From assembly GCA_002840685.1 (NCBI GenBank), contig PHBU01000011.1, positions 345,135 to 409,134 of the forward strand: 64,000 nt of DNA, read 5' to 3'. The position numbers were made by a program, and so were the translations under genes. Source of the DNA: Chloroflexi bacterium HGW-Chloroflexi-6 (GTDB lineage: Bacteria; Chloroflexota; Anaerolineae; Anaerolineales; Villigracilaceae). The first letter of the stretch is position 1; each line of letters opens with the position of its first letter. A model generated the notes under the pieces. That model did not search any database. It was not told the DNA's origin and saw only the letters and a list, made by a program, of their open reading frames with translations. Of the stretch, positions 41,275-51,500 are shown one piece after another.

Positions 41275-42993
41275 ATGATTTTTTTTACGGACACGAAGCG
41301 TTATCCTATCTCAGAGACACGATCAACCCCTGCAAAAGACAAGCTTTATGACTCGACTTTGTGGCGTTGGGTTTCCTCAATCGCTATCCTTACCGGGATA
41401 GCTCTACGCTTATGGCAATATATTGCCAACCCTTCAATTTGGGTTGATGAAGCGGCAATCGCGCGCAACATCATCAATCGTCAACCACATCAGCTTTTCC
41501 ACGCTCTTGACTATGCCCAGGTGGCGCCTCCTGGCTTTTTATTGAGCATAAAATTATCGACAATGCTGCTGGGGCCTTCGGAATATGCATTGCGCCTTAC
41601 TCCGATTGCTGCGGGGATCGCCAGTGTCATCTTGTTTTTCTTCGTTGCGCGCGCAATTCTTCGTCCTGTGGCATCTATTGTCGCAACCTTTATGTTTTCC
41701 ATTGCGATTCCCCTGGTTTTCTTTTCATCCAACTTGAAACAGTATTCATCAGATGTAGCCATAACATTGCTTGTTATCATCATCGCCATTAGACTTTGCA
41801 CCTTAACGCTTACCAGCCGAGGTGCATATACTTTTGCTTTGATCCCCACCCTGTTGCTTTTTTGTTCACAAGCCGCCGTATTCCCAATGACGATAGCGGG
41901 CGCTACGTTGTTTTTTGATGCTATTGCATCACAGCGACCTGACAATCGGTACCGATTCGCTGTTATTACATCGTGGGCCATTGCCGTAATAGCAATAGTC
42001 GCATACAGTTCTATTTCATTAAATCCAGTGAGCGAAGTGTACCTGTTTCGTTTTTGGAAATATGCTTTCATGCCCAGCCAGGGTTGGGATACATGGCTTT
42101 GGGCAACAACAAAAAATGCACTTAGCGGGGAAGCCAATCCTAATGTTCTTAATGGGTCACTGGGCTACGCACAGCCGGAATTGTTTGCTGCTTTCGTTGT
42201 GCTTGGCAGCATAGCCTTGCTTATAAAGCATCCAAAAAACGCTGTTTTAATAGTCGGCCCCATCTTGCTGGCCTTGCTTGCATCTGCGCTATTTTTATAT
42301 CCGTTCGGCAATCGCATGATTATCTTCCTTTTGCCGCTACTTTTGCTTCTGATAGTGGCCGGAGCAGATTATTTGGGCCAGGTACTCATTCGAAACTGGA
42401 CAAATGAGTACCTGGCTGTGTTGCTTTTGCCGTTTGCAATTGCGGCTTTTTTGCAACAATCTTGGCCTAGAACCCCGGAACATCTTCGCCCAGTCATGCA
42501 GTACGTATCGAAGCACTGGGAGCAGGGAGATGCATTATGGGTATACTACGGAGCAGGTCAGGCTTTTGAATATTACAAGGAACTCATTCCTATCTCTCCG
42601 GATACCCTCATCGGCACCTGCAACCGGGCCGACCCACGTGATTATCTGCATCAAGTGGATGTTGAACGAGGGCGCGCACGTGTATGGATACTGATGGCTC
42701 ACGGACCCGGCCCATTTGGTTTCGATGAAAGAAAGTTAATTATTAGCTACCTAGACACCATAGGTTTGCGAACGGATGAATATCATGCACCTGGCGAAGA
42801 TAAATCGTCGAATCATGCTGCCGTATACTTATTCGATCTCTCTATCCAGGAAAAACTGGCTGCCAGTTCGGCGCAACTCTTCCCAATTGATAATAATTAT
42901 CCGCCAAAGACATGGACATGTTACGGCACCATGTCGCCTCAAGGCGCAAGCGAGAAAATCGTTAGAGCAGTGATGGACTGGGACCAGCCCTAG
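41275..42993 (+). CDS. Polytopic membrane glycosyltransferase, GT39/ArnT-like
   Basis: The 572-residue protein has about ten membrane segments. The first extracytoplasmic loop carries NPSIWVDEAAIARNIINR (~residues 52-69), whose WxDE motif matches the catalytic acidic loop of GT-C enzymes that use polyprenyl-phosphate sugars. YAQVAPPGFLLSIKL then fits the family's second loop. The C-terminal ~170 residues form a soluble outer domain. It would transfer a sugar at the outer membrane face. It follows the giant fusion gene by ~165 bp. The donor and acceptor are unknown. Confidence 0.72.
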   Translation: MIFFTDTKRYPISETRSTPAKDKLYDSTLWRWVSSIAILTGIALRLWQYIANPSIWVDEAAIARNIINRQPHQLFHALDYAQVAPPGFLLSIKLSTMLLGPSEYALRLTPIAAGIASVILFFFVARAILRPVASIVATFMFSIAIPLVFFSSNLKQYSSDVAITLLVIIIAIRLCTLTLTSRGAYTFALIPTLLLFCSQAAVFPMTIAGATLFFDAIASQRPDNRYRFAVITSWAIAVIAIVAYSSISLNPVSEVYLFRFWKYAFMPSQGWDTWLWATTKNALSGEANPNVLNGSLGYAQPELFAAFVVLGSIALLIKHPKNAVLIVGPILLALLASALFLYPFGNRMIIFLLPLLLLLIVAGADYLGQVLIRNWTNEYLAVLLLPFAIAAFLQQSWPRTPEHLRPVMQYVSKHWEQGDALWVYYGAGQAFEYYKELIPISPDTLIGTCNRADPRDYLHQVDVERGRARVWILMAHGPGPFGFDERKLIISYLDTIGLRTDEYHAPGEDKSSNHAAVYLFDLSIQEKLAASSAQLFPIDNNYPPKTWTCYGTMSPQGASEKIVRAVMDWDQP

Positions 42994-43170
42994 CATCATC
43001 TTGCCCCATCAAAAAGATATCATTGTCGATACTCAGCATTTTTATCATCAAGAAGGATGATCGGCCTTTTTGCAAGTGACCTGCGGGTGTAATTATTGCT
43101 GCCAGATGCGCATCAACCGCAAGATTTCGCAGGTGTATGGCACAGGTGCTGACAGATAATTGGAAATTGA

Positions 43171-44748
43171 ATGGATTTCTCGAACCGCTTTATAAAATCC
43201 GAGCTTAATCGCACAATCCAGGTCGGACTTCTTGCTCTAGCTCTGGTGATTGGCTGGTTTTGGTTATTGCATGATGCAGGGCTAAATCTTGGAGATGAAG
43301 GATACTTATGGCATAACGCGCAGCGTATTCTGGAAGGCAATGTACCCATCCGAGATTTTCGTTCATATGATCCCGGGCGATATTATTGGTCTGCTATTTG
43401 GTTGGCCTGGCTGGGACCTGGACTGCTAAGCTTACGAATTTCTTTGGCCGCATTTCAATTTTTGGGGCTATTTGCTGGCATCTTCGCAATTCGGCGAGTG
43501 GTCAGATCTTGGTGGGCGCTTCTCCTGTCAGGCATGATTATTCTGCTTTGGATGTACCCGAGACACAAAGTCTTTGAAATCAGCCTTGCAATGATAGCGG
43601 TACTGATCGCAACCCGCCTAATTGAAAAGCCAACAGCCCGGATGCACGTTATTGCAGGAATCCTGGTTGGGCTGAGTGCGTTTTTTGCGCGCAATTTTGG
43701 GGTTTACTTTGGGATCAGTTTCCTTGCAATTATTTTTTTCCTTGAAAACACACCAAACTGGCAACAAAAAATAGTGAATTGTGGGGTATGGATTCTCGGC
43801 GTCTTGATCGGCTACTCGCCAATGATATTTATGTGGGTGTTCATTCCAGATTTTTTCAGAGATTTCCTGGACTCTGTTGTCAGGCTATTTACCCCTTATA
43901 CAAAGTTTCAGCCTTTACCAGTTCCCTGGCCTTGGACAATGTCCGGCGTACTGCAACAGCCTCAGTTGTGGGCCAGTTTTTTTCTGGGGCTATCTTATTT
44001 TTGGCTATATAGTTTTTATTTTCTCGGTTTTTTGATAATCTGTCGTTATAAACACCGGTGTGTACCTTTATTCAGCGCTGCCATTTTGGTGGGCATCCCA
44101 CTGCTTCACCACGCCAGCGGGCGGGCCGATTTTCCCCATTTTTCCCAAAGCATATATCCCGCGCTGGCCGGGCTACTGACAGGCTACCCGCTAATCGATA
44201 ATGTGCGCTGGGGAAAATCCTGGCGCTGGACAGGTATAGCAATACTTTCAATGCTATTTTTGTTATTGACGCAATCTTCCAATGAAATTTATTCGGGGAT
44301 TGAAAAAACAAAGATCATTTTAAACAGGCCCTCATATTTTGTGTCTTATCTCTTGATGGAAGGAAATACGATCTGGCTTCCGCAAGGTCAGGCAGAATAT
44401 ATTTCTGGACTCGAAGAGTGTCTTAAAGCCGACATGATACCAGGGATAAATATTTTCATAGCTCCGTATGATACGGGGCTATATCCTGTTTGGCAAACAA
44501 CTTCTCCCATATGGGATGCTTTTCCTATTCATAAGGCATCCAAAGCAGAGGAGGAAATGGAAATCGAACAGCTTAAAGCCCATCAAGTACAGTGGGCATT
44601 GATTTCTGATATGCCGCTAGACGATATACAAGAACGGCGTTTCAGTGTTTCGCACCCACTCATCTGGCAATATCTTCTCGAAAAATTTAAACCTGTGAAT
44701 TGTCAGGCTCTCAGCGCAAAACAATGGCTGTTCCGTGCAAAACCGTAG
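43171..44748 (+). CDS. Polytopic membrane protein, probable GT-C glycosyltransferase
   Basis: The 525-residue protein has ten or more predicted membrane helices and a C-terminal soluble part. The loop LHDAGLNLGDEGYLWHNAQR (~residues 28-47) has the acidic pair typical of GT-C enzymes, followed by PIRDFRSYDPGRYYW. This resembles GT39-like glycan transferases, but similarity to the preceding protein is only architectural. The start codon at 43171 lacks a strong ribosome site. The position in a polysaccharide gene cluster supports a sugar-transfer role. Confidence 0.65.
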   Translation: MDFSNRFIKSELNRTIQVGLLALALVIGWFWLLHDAGLNLGDEGYLWHNAQRILEGNVPIRDFRSYDPGRYYWSAIWLAWLGPGLLSLRISLAAFQFLGLFAGIFAIRRVVRSWWALLLSGMIILLWMYPRHKVFEISLAMIAVLIATRLIEKPTARMHVIAGILVGLSAFFARNFGVYFGISFLAIIFFLENTPNWQQKIVNCGVWILGVLIGYSPMIFMWVFIPDFFRDFLDSVVRLFTPYTKFQPLPVPWPWTMSGVLQQPQLWASFFLGLSYFWLYSFYFLGFLIICRYKHRCVPLFSAAILVGIPLLHHASGRADFPHFSQSIYPALAGLLTGYPLIDNVRWGKSWRWTGIAILSMLFLLLTQSSNEIYSGIEKTKIILNRPSYFVSYLLMEGNTIWLPQGQAEYISGLEECLKADMIPGINIFIAPYDTGLYPVWQTTSPIWDAFPIHKASKAEEEMEIEQLKAHQVQWALISDMPLDDIQERRFSVSHPLIWQYLLEKFKPVNCQALSAKQWLFRAKP

Positions 44749-44772
44749 TGTCGATTGCGATACAATACTATA

Positions 44773-45711
44773 ATGTCTAAACCTTCCATCTCTGTTATCA
44801 TACCTACCTACAACCACGCAGACTATGTCGGTGCGGCAATAAAATCTGCCTTGACCCAGAACGTAGCCGGCATGGAACTTGTGGTGATCGATGACGGCTC
44901 ACAAGATGAAACGGCGGCGCGGGCTGAGGCGGTTTTATCTGATCAACAGGTGGTGCCATGGCACATGATCCATCAGGAAAACCAAGGCGCACACACCGCG
45001 ATTAATAACGGCATCGCTGCTTCTTCCGGTGAGTATGTCACCATCTTAAACTCAGATGATCGCTTCTTGCCTGGGCGCTTATCAGCGTTGTTACATGAGG
45101 CCCACAAAAGTGGGTCACGTTTTTTGTTTACGCGGATTCTCTTTGTAGACTCAAACGGGGTTCCACTGGCACCAAAAGCCCCACACAATTTTTATTACAC
45201 CCAGGCCCTGAAAGCGCGAAAGCGCTTCGCACACCCTAACTTTGAATTTTTACGACATAACTGGGCGCTGACCACTGGTAATTTTTTCATGCACCGCAGT
45301 CTGATCGATCAGGTTGGCGGGTTTTCCCCCTACATCATCTGCCACGATTGGGACTATGCCTTACGCTCCCTACTGGTAGAAGACCTGGTTTTTATTGATA
45401 AACCCCTGTACGAATATCGTGTTCACCAAACCAATACCATGAGTCAGACTTCTCAGGATGTGCGGTGGCAGGAAATCGACCAGGTAATCGCAAATTATCT
45501 TCATTATGCAGAAAGTGCTTCCAACCCCAAAGCGCCTTGCCAAAAAAATTATCCTGATATATGGGAAAAATTTCTCGCCAGTGAAATACCGCACCTCGCC
45601 AATTTGCCCTTGATTCAAGAATCTCTCGCGGCATACGATTTACACAAATTCAGATTTGCATCTAACCGTTTAAAGCGTTTTCTTGATCTGTTGCCGTGGA
45701 AAATTTTTTGA
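44773..45711 (+). CDS. GT2 family glycosyltransferase
   Basis: The ~312-residue protein has a GT-A domain with SISVIIPTYNHADYVGAAI at the N-terminus, ELVVIDDGSQDETAARAE, NQGAHTAINNGI and the metal site ILNSDDRFLPGRL. HDWDYALRSLLVEDL follows at ~residue 195, where the catalytic base is expected. I chose the ATG at 44773 because it begins directly before the first strand; the frame continues six codons upstream to a TTG without a ribosome site. The 24-bp gap to the preceding gene suggests cotranscription. Confidence 0.88.
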   Translation: MSKPSISVIIPTYNHADYVGAAIKSALTQNVAGMELVVIDDGSQDETAARAEAVLSDQQVVPWHMIHQENQGAHTAINNGIAASSGEYVTILNSDDRFLPGRLSALLHEAHKSGSRFLFTRILFVDSNGVPLAPKAPHNFYYTQALKARKRFAHPNFEFLRHNWALTTGNFFMHRSLIDQVGGFSPYIICHDWDYALRSLLVEDLVFIDKPLYEYRVHQTNTMSQTSQDVRWQEIDQVIANYLHYAESASNPKAPCQKNYPDIWEKFLASEIPHLANLPLIQESLAAYDLHKFRFASNRLKRFLDLLPWKIF

Positions 45712-46099
45712 TGTTTTTTTTTACAGATGTCACAAGGGGAACCGCAAAAAAACGCTTGACCAACCGCCAATCTTCAGTGTGCTAATTCTTAGATAAGTGC
45801 CAGCATCCCCAACCGATAGCTATTTTTATTACCCCGATGACAACTTTCACCAAACATAGGCAATAACTGACTTAATCACCACTTTCATCTTCAAGCCGGG
45901 AACTTATGATCGTGAATGATCGTCAATTATGTATATAGCCAGATTTTCTGGCATCTTGCTTTGTGCGTTTGCACACAAAGCAAGGACTGGGAATTTGGCA
46001 TATGGTATGATTGCCACTTATGCCGAAAATTCACCGGCAGTGAATAAGAAAAATTTCAAACACAACATGAACACGCTAGAACAAAAAGGATCACACGCT
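45712..46099. other. Intergenic region with an 11-bp inverted repeat at 45955-45984
   Basis: CTTGCTTTGTG (45955-45965) pairs with CACAAAGCAAG (45974-45984) around eight bases. The region must carry the promoter of the SLH gene starting at 46100; the inverted repeat may be an operator or leader hairpin. An upstream frame extension to 45929 crosses this repeat and lacks a ribosome site, so I leave it out. Confidence 0.45.
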
Positions 46100-48157
46100 A
46101 TGAAAACGAAAACCATTCTTAAACAGATTTCAAGCTGGATTGTGGCATTGATATTCCTGTTCAGTGCCTTTGCTCCAGCCCAGGCCGCTGACGAACAACC
46201 AGGCCCTGAATTGCCGATCTATCCTGGCCTGACCTGGGAAACCAGCCCGGCCCAGGAACAGACCATCGAAACCCAAGACGGCCTGGTTTCCATGGTTGGA
46301 AGCACATATACAGCCCAAGAGTCGCTCAATCTTGACTCTCAGGACAGCGATGAATTGCTTCGCTATTATGAACAGAAAACCCTATCTCTGGCAGGCTGGC
46401 AGCTCATCTCTGCTTTGCGCACGGAAGATGGCAATACAGATACCTACTTCCACTCTGACGGCTACTACCTGGTGGTTTTTTTCAGCGCCTGCGAAGGCAA
46501 CACCCAACTGGCCTGTTTGAGCGTTTGGCAGAGTGAGCGCACAGACATTCTGCCTCTCGAAGAAAGCCGTGAAACGGACCTTCAAGCCGTTGGCACTTTA
46601 GGAAAATCAGCTCCGTCCAATGGCGCAAACAATATTAATAATGCTAGTGTCACCTTGTCTTGGAGCGCGTACACTGGCAGCGATTTAAATCGCTACCGCT
46701 ATTGTATCGACACCACCAACAACAGTGATTGTGAAAACACTGGCAATTGGACAAATGCCTGGGGCAATAAAAGTGTTACCCTGACCAATTTGCAAGGATC
46801 TCAGACTTACTACTGGCAGGTACAGGCCGTGCTCGACGATAATACAAAGGTGGACGCAAACAGCGGCAACTGGTGGTCCTTCTCAACCATCGTTAATACC
46901 CCCCCGGCTGCCTTTGGAAAGCTCCTGCCCCCCAATAATGCAGTCAACCAATCCACTACCCCGGTGCTGACCTGGCAGGCAAGCGCAACAGCATTGTCTT
47001 ATGCTTACTGCATCGATACAACCAACAACAGCATATGCGATAATACGTGGATCTCTACAGGCACAAACCTCTCTGCCACGCTGTTAAGCGGATTGGCGCC
47101 TGGTACACCCTACTACTGGCAAGTTCGCGCTACAAATGGTACAGGCACCACTGCTGCCAATGGTAGCGCCTGGCATACGTTTACGCCAGGGAACCCGCTG
47201 CCAAACGATTTTCTCGAAACAGCAACAGCCATCACCGTGCCGTTCAGTAGTTCGATCAATACCATACCAGCTACTATCGACAGCGGCACCCAAAACTCGT
47301 GCAGCCCCGGATCTGGTTATGCATCGGTCTGGTACAAATACAAACCAACCGCAAACGGCAAACTCTACCTGGACACCCTGTCCTCCAACTACGATACCTT
47401 CATTGCCGTCTGGAAGCTGGCATCACCAAGCAACACCCTGGTTGTTTGTAACGATGACCAATACAGCACAAAGCAGTCGGCAGTCAATGTGTCCGTTGTT
47501 TCTGGTACAGAATACTTTATCCAAATCGGACACCGGAACGCCAATACCGTTCCCACTGTGACCCCCGGCGGCACCCTTAACGTGCAGGTGCGTTCATACC
47601 TGGATGTTTTGGGAAATAACAGCTTCTGGCCCTACATCGAAAGCCTGCGCGCATCAGGCATAACGAGCGGCTGTGCCGAAACACCTGACCAGCTCTTTTG
47701 CCCCACTACAGTAGTAACCCGGGCCCAAATGGCTGTTTTCCTGCTTAAAGGCATGCATGGCGCCGCCTATACCCCGCCAGCAGTTGGAGCCAGTACCGGG
47801 TTTAGCGATGTGCCCACGAATCATTGGGCAGCCGCCTGGATCAAACAGCTTGCCGCAGAAGGCATCACCGGTGGCTGCGGTACTGGCCTATTCTGCCCTG
47901 AAGGCTCGGTCACCCGCACCCACATGGCCATCTTCCTGTTACGCGCCAAACATGGCTCAGCCTATGCACCACCTGCAGTTGGAGCCAGCACCGGTTTTGA
48001 TGATGTGCCCACAACCCATTGGGCAGCCGCCTGGATCAAGCAGTTGGCAGCCGAAGGCATCACCGGCGGCTGTGGCAACAACAACTACTGCCCCGATAGC
48101 AATGTAAACCGTGCGCAGATGGCTGTTTTCCTGGTAAAGACCTTCAACCTGCCCTAG
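46100..48157 (+). CDS. Secreted multidomain SLH protein with FnIII-like and PPC-like domains
   Basis: The 685-residue protein has a signal peptide (~1-30). A ~130-residue N-terminal domain of unknown type follows (PIYPGLTWETSPAQEQ, FFSACEGNTQLACLSVW). Two FnIII-like repeats at ~170-263 and ~268-360 share YCIDTTNNSxC and YYWQVxA. A pre-peptidase C-terminal (PPC)-like beta domain covers ~366-500 (SVWYKYKPTANGKLYLDT). Three SLH repeats with cysteine pairs lie at ~503-685. No catalytic domain is visible, so it is probably a surface adhesin or structural protein. AAAGGA is nine bases before the ATG. Confidence 0.85.
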   Translation: MKTKTILKQISSWIVALIFLFSAFAPAQAADEQPGPELPIYPGLTWETSPAQEQTIETQDGLVSMVGSTYTAQESLNLDSQDSDELLRYYEQKTLSLAGWQLISALRTEDGNTDTYFHSDGYYLVVFFSACEGNTQLACLSVWQSERTDILPLEESRETDLQAVGTLGKSAPSNGANNINNASVTLSWSAYTGSDLNRYRYCIDTTNNSDCENTGNWTNAWGNKSVTLTNLQGSQTYYWQVQAVLDDNTKVDANSGNWWSFSTIVNTPPAAFGKLLPPNNAVNQSTTPVLTWQASATALSYAYCIDTTNNSICDNTWISTGTNLSATLLSGLAPGTPYYWQVRATNGTGTTAANGSAWHTFTPGNPLPNDFLETATAITVPFSSSINTIPATIDSGTQNSCSPGSGYASVWYKYKPTANGKLYLDTLSSNYDTFIAVWKLASPSNTLVVCNDDQYSTKQSAVNVSVVSGTEYFIQIGHRNANTVPTVTPGGTLNVQVRSYLDVLGNNSFWPYIESLRASGITSGCAETPDQLFCPTTVVTRAQMAVFLLKGMHGAAYTPPAVGASTGFSDVPTNHWAAAWIKQLAAEGITGGCGTGLFCPEGSVTRTHMAIFLLRAKHGSAYAPPAVGASTGFDDVPTTHWAAAWIKQLAAEGITGGCGNNNYCPDSNVNRAQMAVFLVKTFNLP

Positions 48158-48186
48158 AAACAGCGATTTTGTAAACAAACTTAACA

Positions 48187-48228
48187 TATATAAAAATACC
48201 AGCGATCAATCGCTGGTATTTTTATATA
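48187..48228 (+). terminator. First of two tandem intrinsic terminators
   Basis: A 19-bp perfect stem (48187-48205 with 48210-48228) has a 4-nt loop. The lower stem is A/T only, so it also supplies a T-rich exit in both directions. Confidence 0.85.
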
Positions 48229-48229
48229 C

Positions 48230-48275
48230 AAAAGGCTACAATACAGGCTTGAGAAGCTTGCATTGTAGCCTTTTT
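48230..48275 (+). terminator. Second tandem intrinsic terminator
   Basis: Arms 48230-48242 and 48262-48274 pair perfectly and end in five T (48271-48275). The inner 19 nt hold a small GCTT/AAGC helix. It begins one base after the first terminator and isolates the amylopullulanase gene from upstream transcription. Confidence 0.8.
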
Positions 48276-48359
48276 AGGCAAAAAAACACAAAATCATCAA
48301 AGCTACGCGCAAAACAGGGTGACATAGCTCATCAATATGTCATATGTTTTAAGTTTTAC

Positions 48360-48388
48360 TTGGAAAAACGTTTTTAATTTTATACAAT
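48360..48388 (+). promoter_or_regulatory. Probable promoter of the amylopullulanase gene
   Basis: TTGGAA (48360-48365), a 17-bp spacer and TACAAT (48383-48388) lie ~125 bp before the ATG at 48515. The leader in between has no obvious fold. Confidence 0.5.
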
Positions 48389-48514
48389 ATGTTAAGTATT
48401 CTTACATTGCTTCGAGAAATAAAATCAACAGGGAGTTCTACGCCCCCACAAACGCCAACAATTGGCGTCAGTGAGCGGCGTTTTATCAATCATCTTACCA
48501 AAAGGAGAAACAAG

Positions 48515-51500
48515 ATGAGATACCTGTATGTTCTTCTAATTGCCATGTTGCTTGTTGGCACACAGCCAGTAGCATTGGCTCAGGCTGGCGCCGCCAGCAT
48601 AAATACCCTGGCGGCCCCCACCAGCGTCACCCTTGCCGGCGATTTACAAAATGAGCTTGGTTGTTCTGGTGATTGGGACCCCGCCTGTGCAACCACACAC
48701 CTGGCCTTTGATGCTGATGATCAGATCTGGCAAAGCACATTCAGCATTCCTGCCGGGAGTTACAACTACAAAGCCGCTATTGACGACTCTTGGGCGATCA
48801 GCTATGGCCTGAATACCGGCCCAGACAATATCCCCCTCAGTTTAGCAGCGGCCGCTGATGTTAAATTTTATTACAGTGATGCCACACACTGGGTAACAGA
48901 TAACGTCAATAGTGTTATCGCCACCGCTGCCGGGAATTTCCAGAGCGAGCTAGGCTGCCCGGGCGATTGGCAACCCAACTGCCTGCGCTCCTGGTTACAG
49001 GATACAAACGGGGATGGCACCTACACCTTCAGCACCACAGCAATTCCGGCTGGGAATTATGAGGGAAAAGTGGCATTGGATGAAGCCTGGGACGAAAGTT
49101 ATCCTGGTAGCAACATACCCTTCACAGTTAGCGATGGTGATACCGTTAACTTCTCCTACAACTCCGCCACCAATGCTGTAAATATTAGCGTCACAGGCAG
49201 CGGAGGCAGCGACAACGATTTCCAGTTTGCCGCACTGGGGCACAACAGTCGCGACACCATCTATCGTAACCCAGGCGGTGCGGTTCCTACCGGCACGCCC
49301 ATCAAGTTGCGCCTGCGCTCAGCCGTCAACGATCTTCAAGAGGCTCGCGTGCGGGTCTGGGATGATCGTCTGAACGTTCAAACCATGCACGATATGACAA
49401 GGGTCGCCAATAGCATCACCATCCCCGGAGATGCCGGCGGCCCATATGATTTCTGGGAAGCTACCCTGCCTGCCAGCGCCGATCCCACCGTCTACTGGTA
49501 TCGCTTCATCGTCAAAGACGGTACGAAGACCGCTTATTATGAAGATGATAACAAGCGTACGGGTGGCTGGGGCGAGGCATTTGCCGCGTCACCAGATAAC
49601 GGCTACCAGTTGACGATATACGACCCGGCCTTCTCTACCCCTGACTGGATAAAAAATGCCGTGGTTTACCAGGTTTTTCCAGACCGTTTCCGCGATGGCA
49701 ACGCCGCCAACAATCAGCCTGCGGACGGGTTCTTCTACGGCAACAACGACACCATAGTTCGTTCTAATGCCACAGATTGGAACACGCCAATTTGCGATCC
49801 GCGTGCCCGTCCGGGCGCTGTGGCAGCCTGCGAAAACGCCTATAGTCAGAATTTCTATGGCGGTGATCTACAAGGCTTGATTGACGAGATAGATTATCTC
49901 GACGATCTTGGCATCACAGTGATTTACCTGAATCCGATTTTCGAATCGCCATCCAACCACAAGTATGACACCACCAATTACGGGTTAATCGACGACAACT
50001 TCGGTGACCTGGCTACCTTCCAGGCCCTTGTAGCCGCCGCAGACGCGAAAGGAATGCGCATCGTTCTAGATGGTGTGTTCAACCACGTTTCATCCGATAG
50101 CCCCTATATGGACCGCTACGGCCGTTTTGCTGAAACAGGCGCATGCGAAAGCGAGACCAGCCCCTATCGCGACTGGTTCTACTTCACAGATGTTGCAGCG
50201 GGAACAGGCGATTGTGTTGGCAGTGATGGCACAGCCGCGGCTGCCAATTACGAAAGCTGGTGGGGGTATGATAGTTTGCCAAAGCTTAAAGCCAATACTC
50301 CCCAGGTACGCCAGCTGATTTGGGACAGCGCTTCACCCAGCCCAACAGAGGGGGTTGCGCCTTATTGGATTGATCAAGGCGCAGATGGTTGGCGCCTGGA
50401 TGTCGGCGGCGATGTGGACCCCGGAACGCTCTCTGATCCGACAAACGATTACTGGGAAGGATTTCGCGATGCAATCCATGCCAGCGATCCCGAAGGTTAC
50501 ATTGTAGGTGAAGAATGGGGCAACGCCACTTCATGGACCATCGGAAGCGAATGGGACGCCACGATGAACTATCAGTTCTCAGCGGCCGTGCTCAGCTTCT
50601 GGCGTGACGAAGCCTATACAGATAACGACTTCAACAGCGGCAGTTCTGCCGGAGAGCTTAATCCAATTACCGCTGAAGCTCTTAATGAACGTTTGCTCAA
50701 CCTAAAGGAACGCTACCCACCTGAGGCCTTTGCTGCAATGATGAACTTGTTCGGCAGTCATGACACCAACCGGGCGATGTTCCTGCTTAATCATGACGCA
50801 GACCTAAACGATACCAGCCTTTACGTTAACCCCGCTTATGACTGGAGCGATTCTCGCACTCGCTTAAAAGGCGCTGCGCTGCTCCAGATGACCATGCCCG
50901 GCGCACCCACGATTTATTATGGCGACGAAATCGGTCTGGTCGGCCCGGTATCGTATGACGGCAGCCGCTGGCAGGATGACCCCTATAACCGTCAACCTTA
51001 TCCCTGGCTGGATGAAACCGGAACACCTTACTACAACGATCTGTCAACCCCGGCAACGCGCGACACGATGTTCGCCTACTACCAAACCCTGACCAGCGCG
51101 CGCAACACCCACCCGGCGCTGCGCACCGGTTCCTTTGACCCGCTTCTTGCTGATACAGGCAGCCCGGTCTATGTTTATGGCCGCAAAATGGCCGACGACA
51201 GCAATGCTGCCATCATCGCGGTCAACAAAAGTAACACAAATGAAACCGTGGTCGTGGATGTTGCCGGTTACATTCCGGCGGGCGCAACATTAAGCGATGT
51301 TCTTTCCAGTGCGACCTTTACTGTCAATTCCAGCGGCCAGTTGCAACTAAACAACGTTCCAGCCCAAGGCGGCTACCTGCTGGTGGTCGATGCCGGGTTT
51401 GCAGGCGACCGCCCGGCTGCCCCCGTGATTACAGCCGCACCCGAAAGTGGCAAAGTCACCGTCTCGTGGAGCGCGGTCTCTGGCGCAGACAGCTATGATG

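Noticed and set aside
45929..46099. Upstream extension of the SLH protein start
   Set aside because: The ATG at 46100 begins a normal signal peptide and has AAAGGA; the extension crosses an inverted repeat and lacks a ribosome site.
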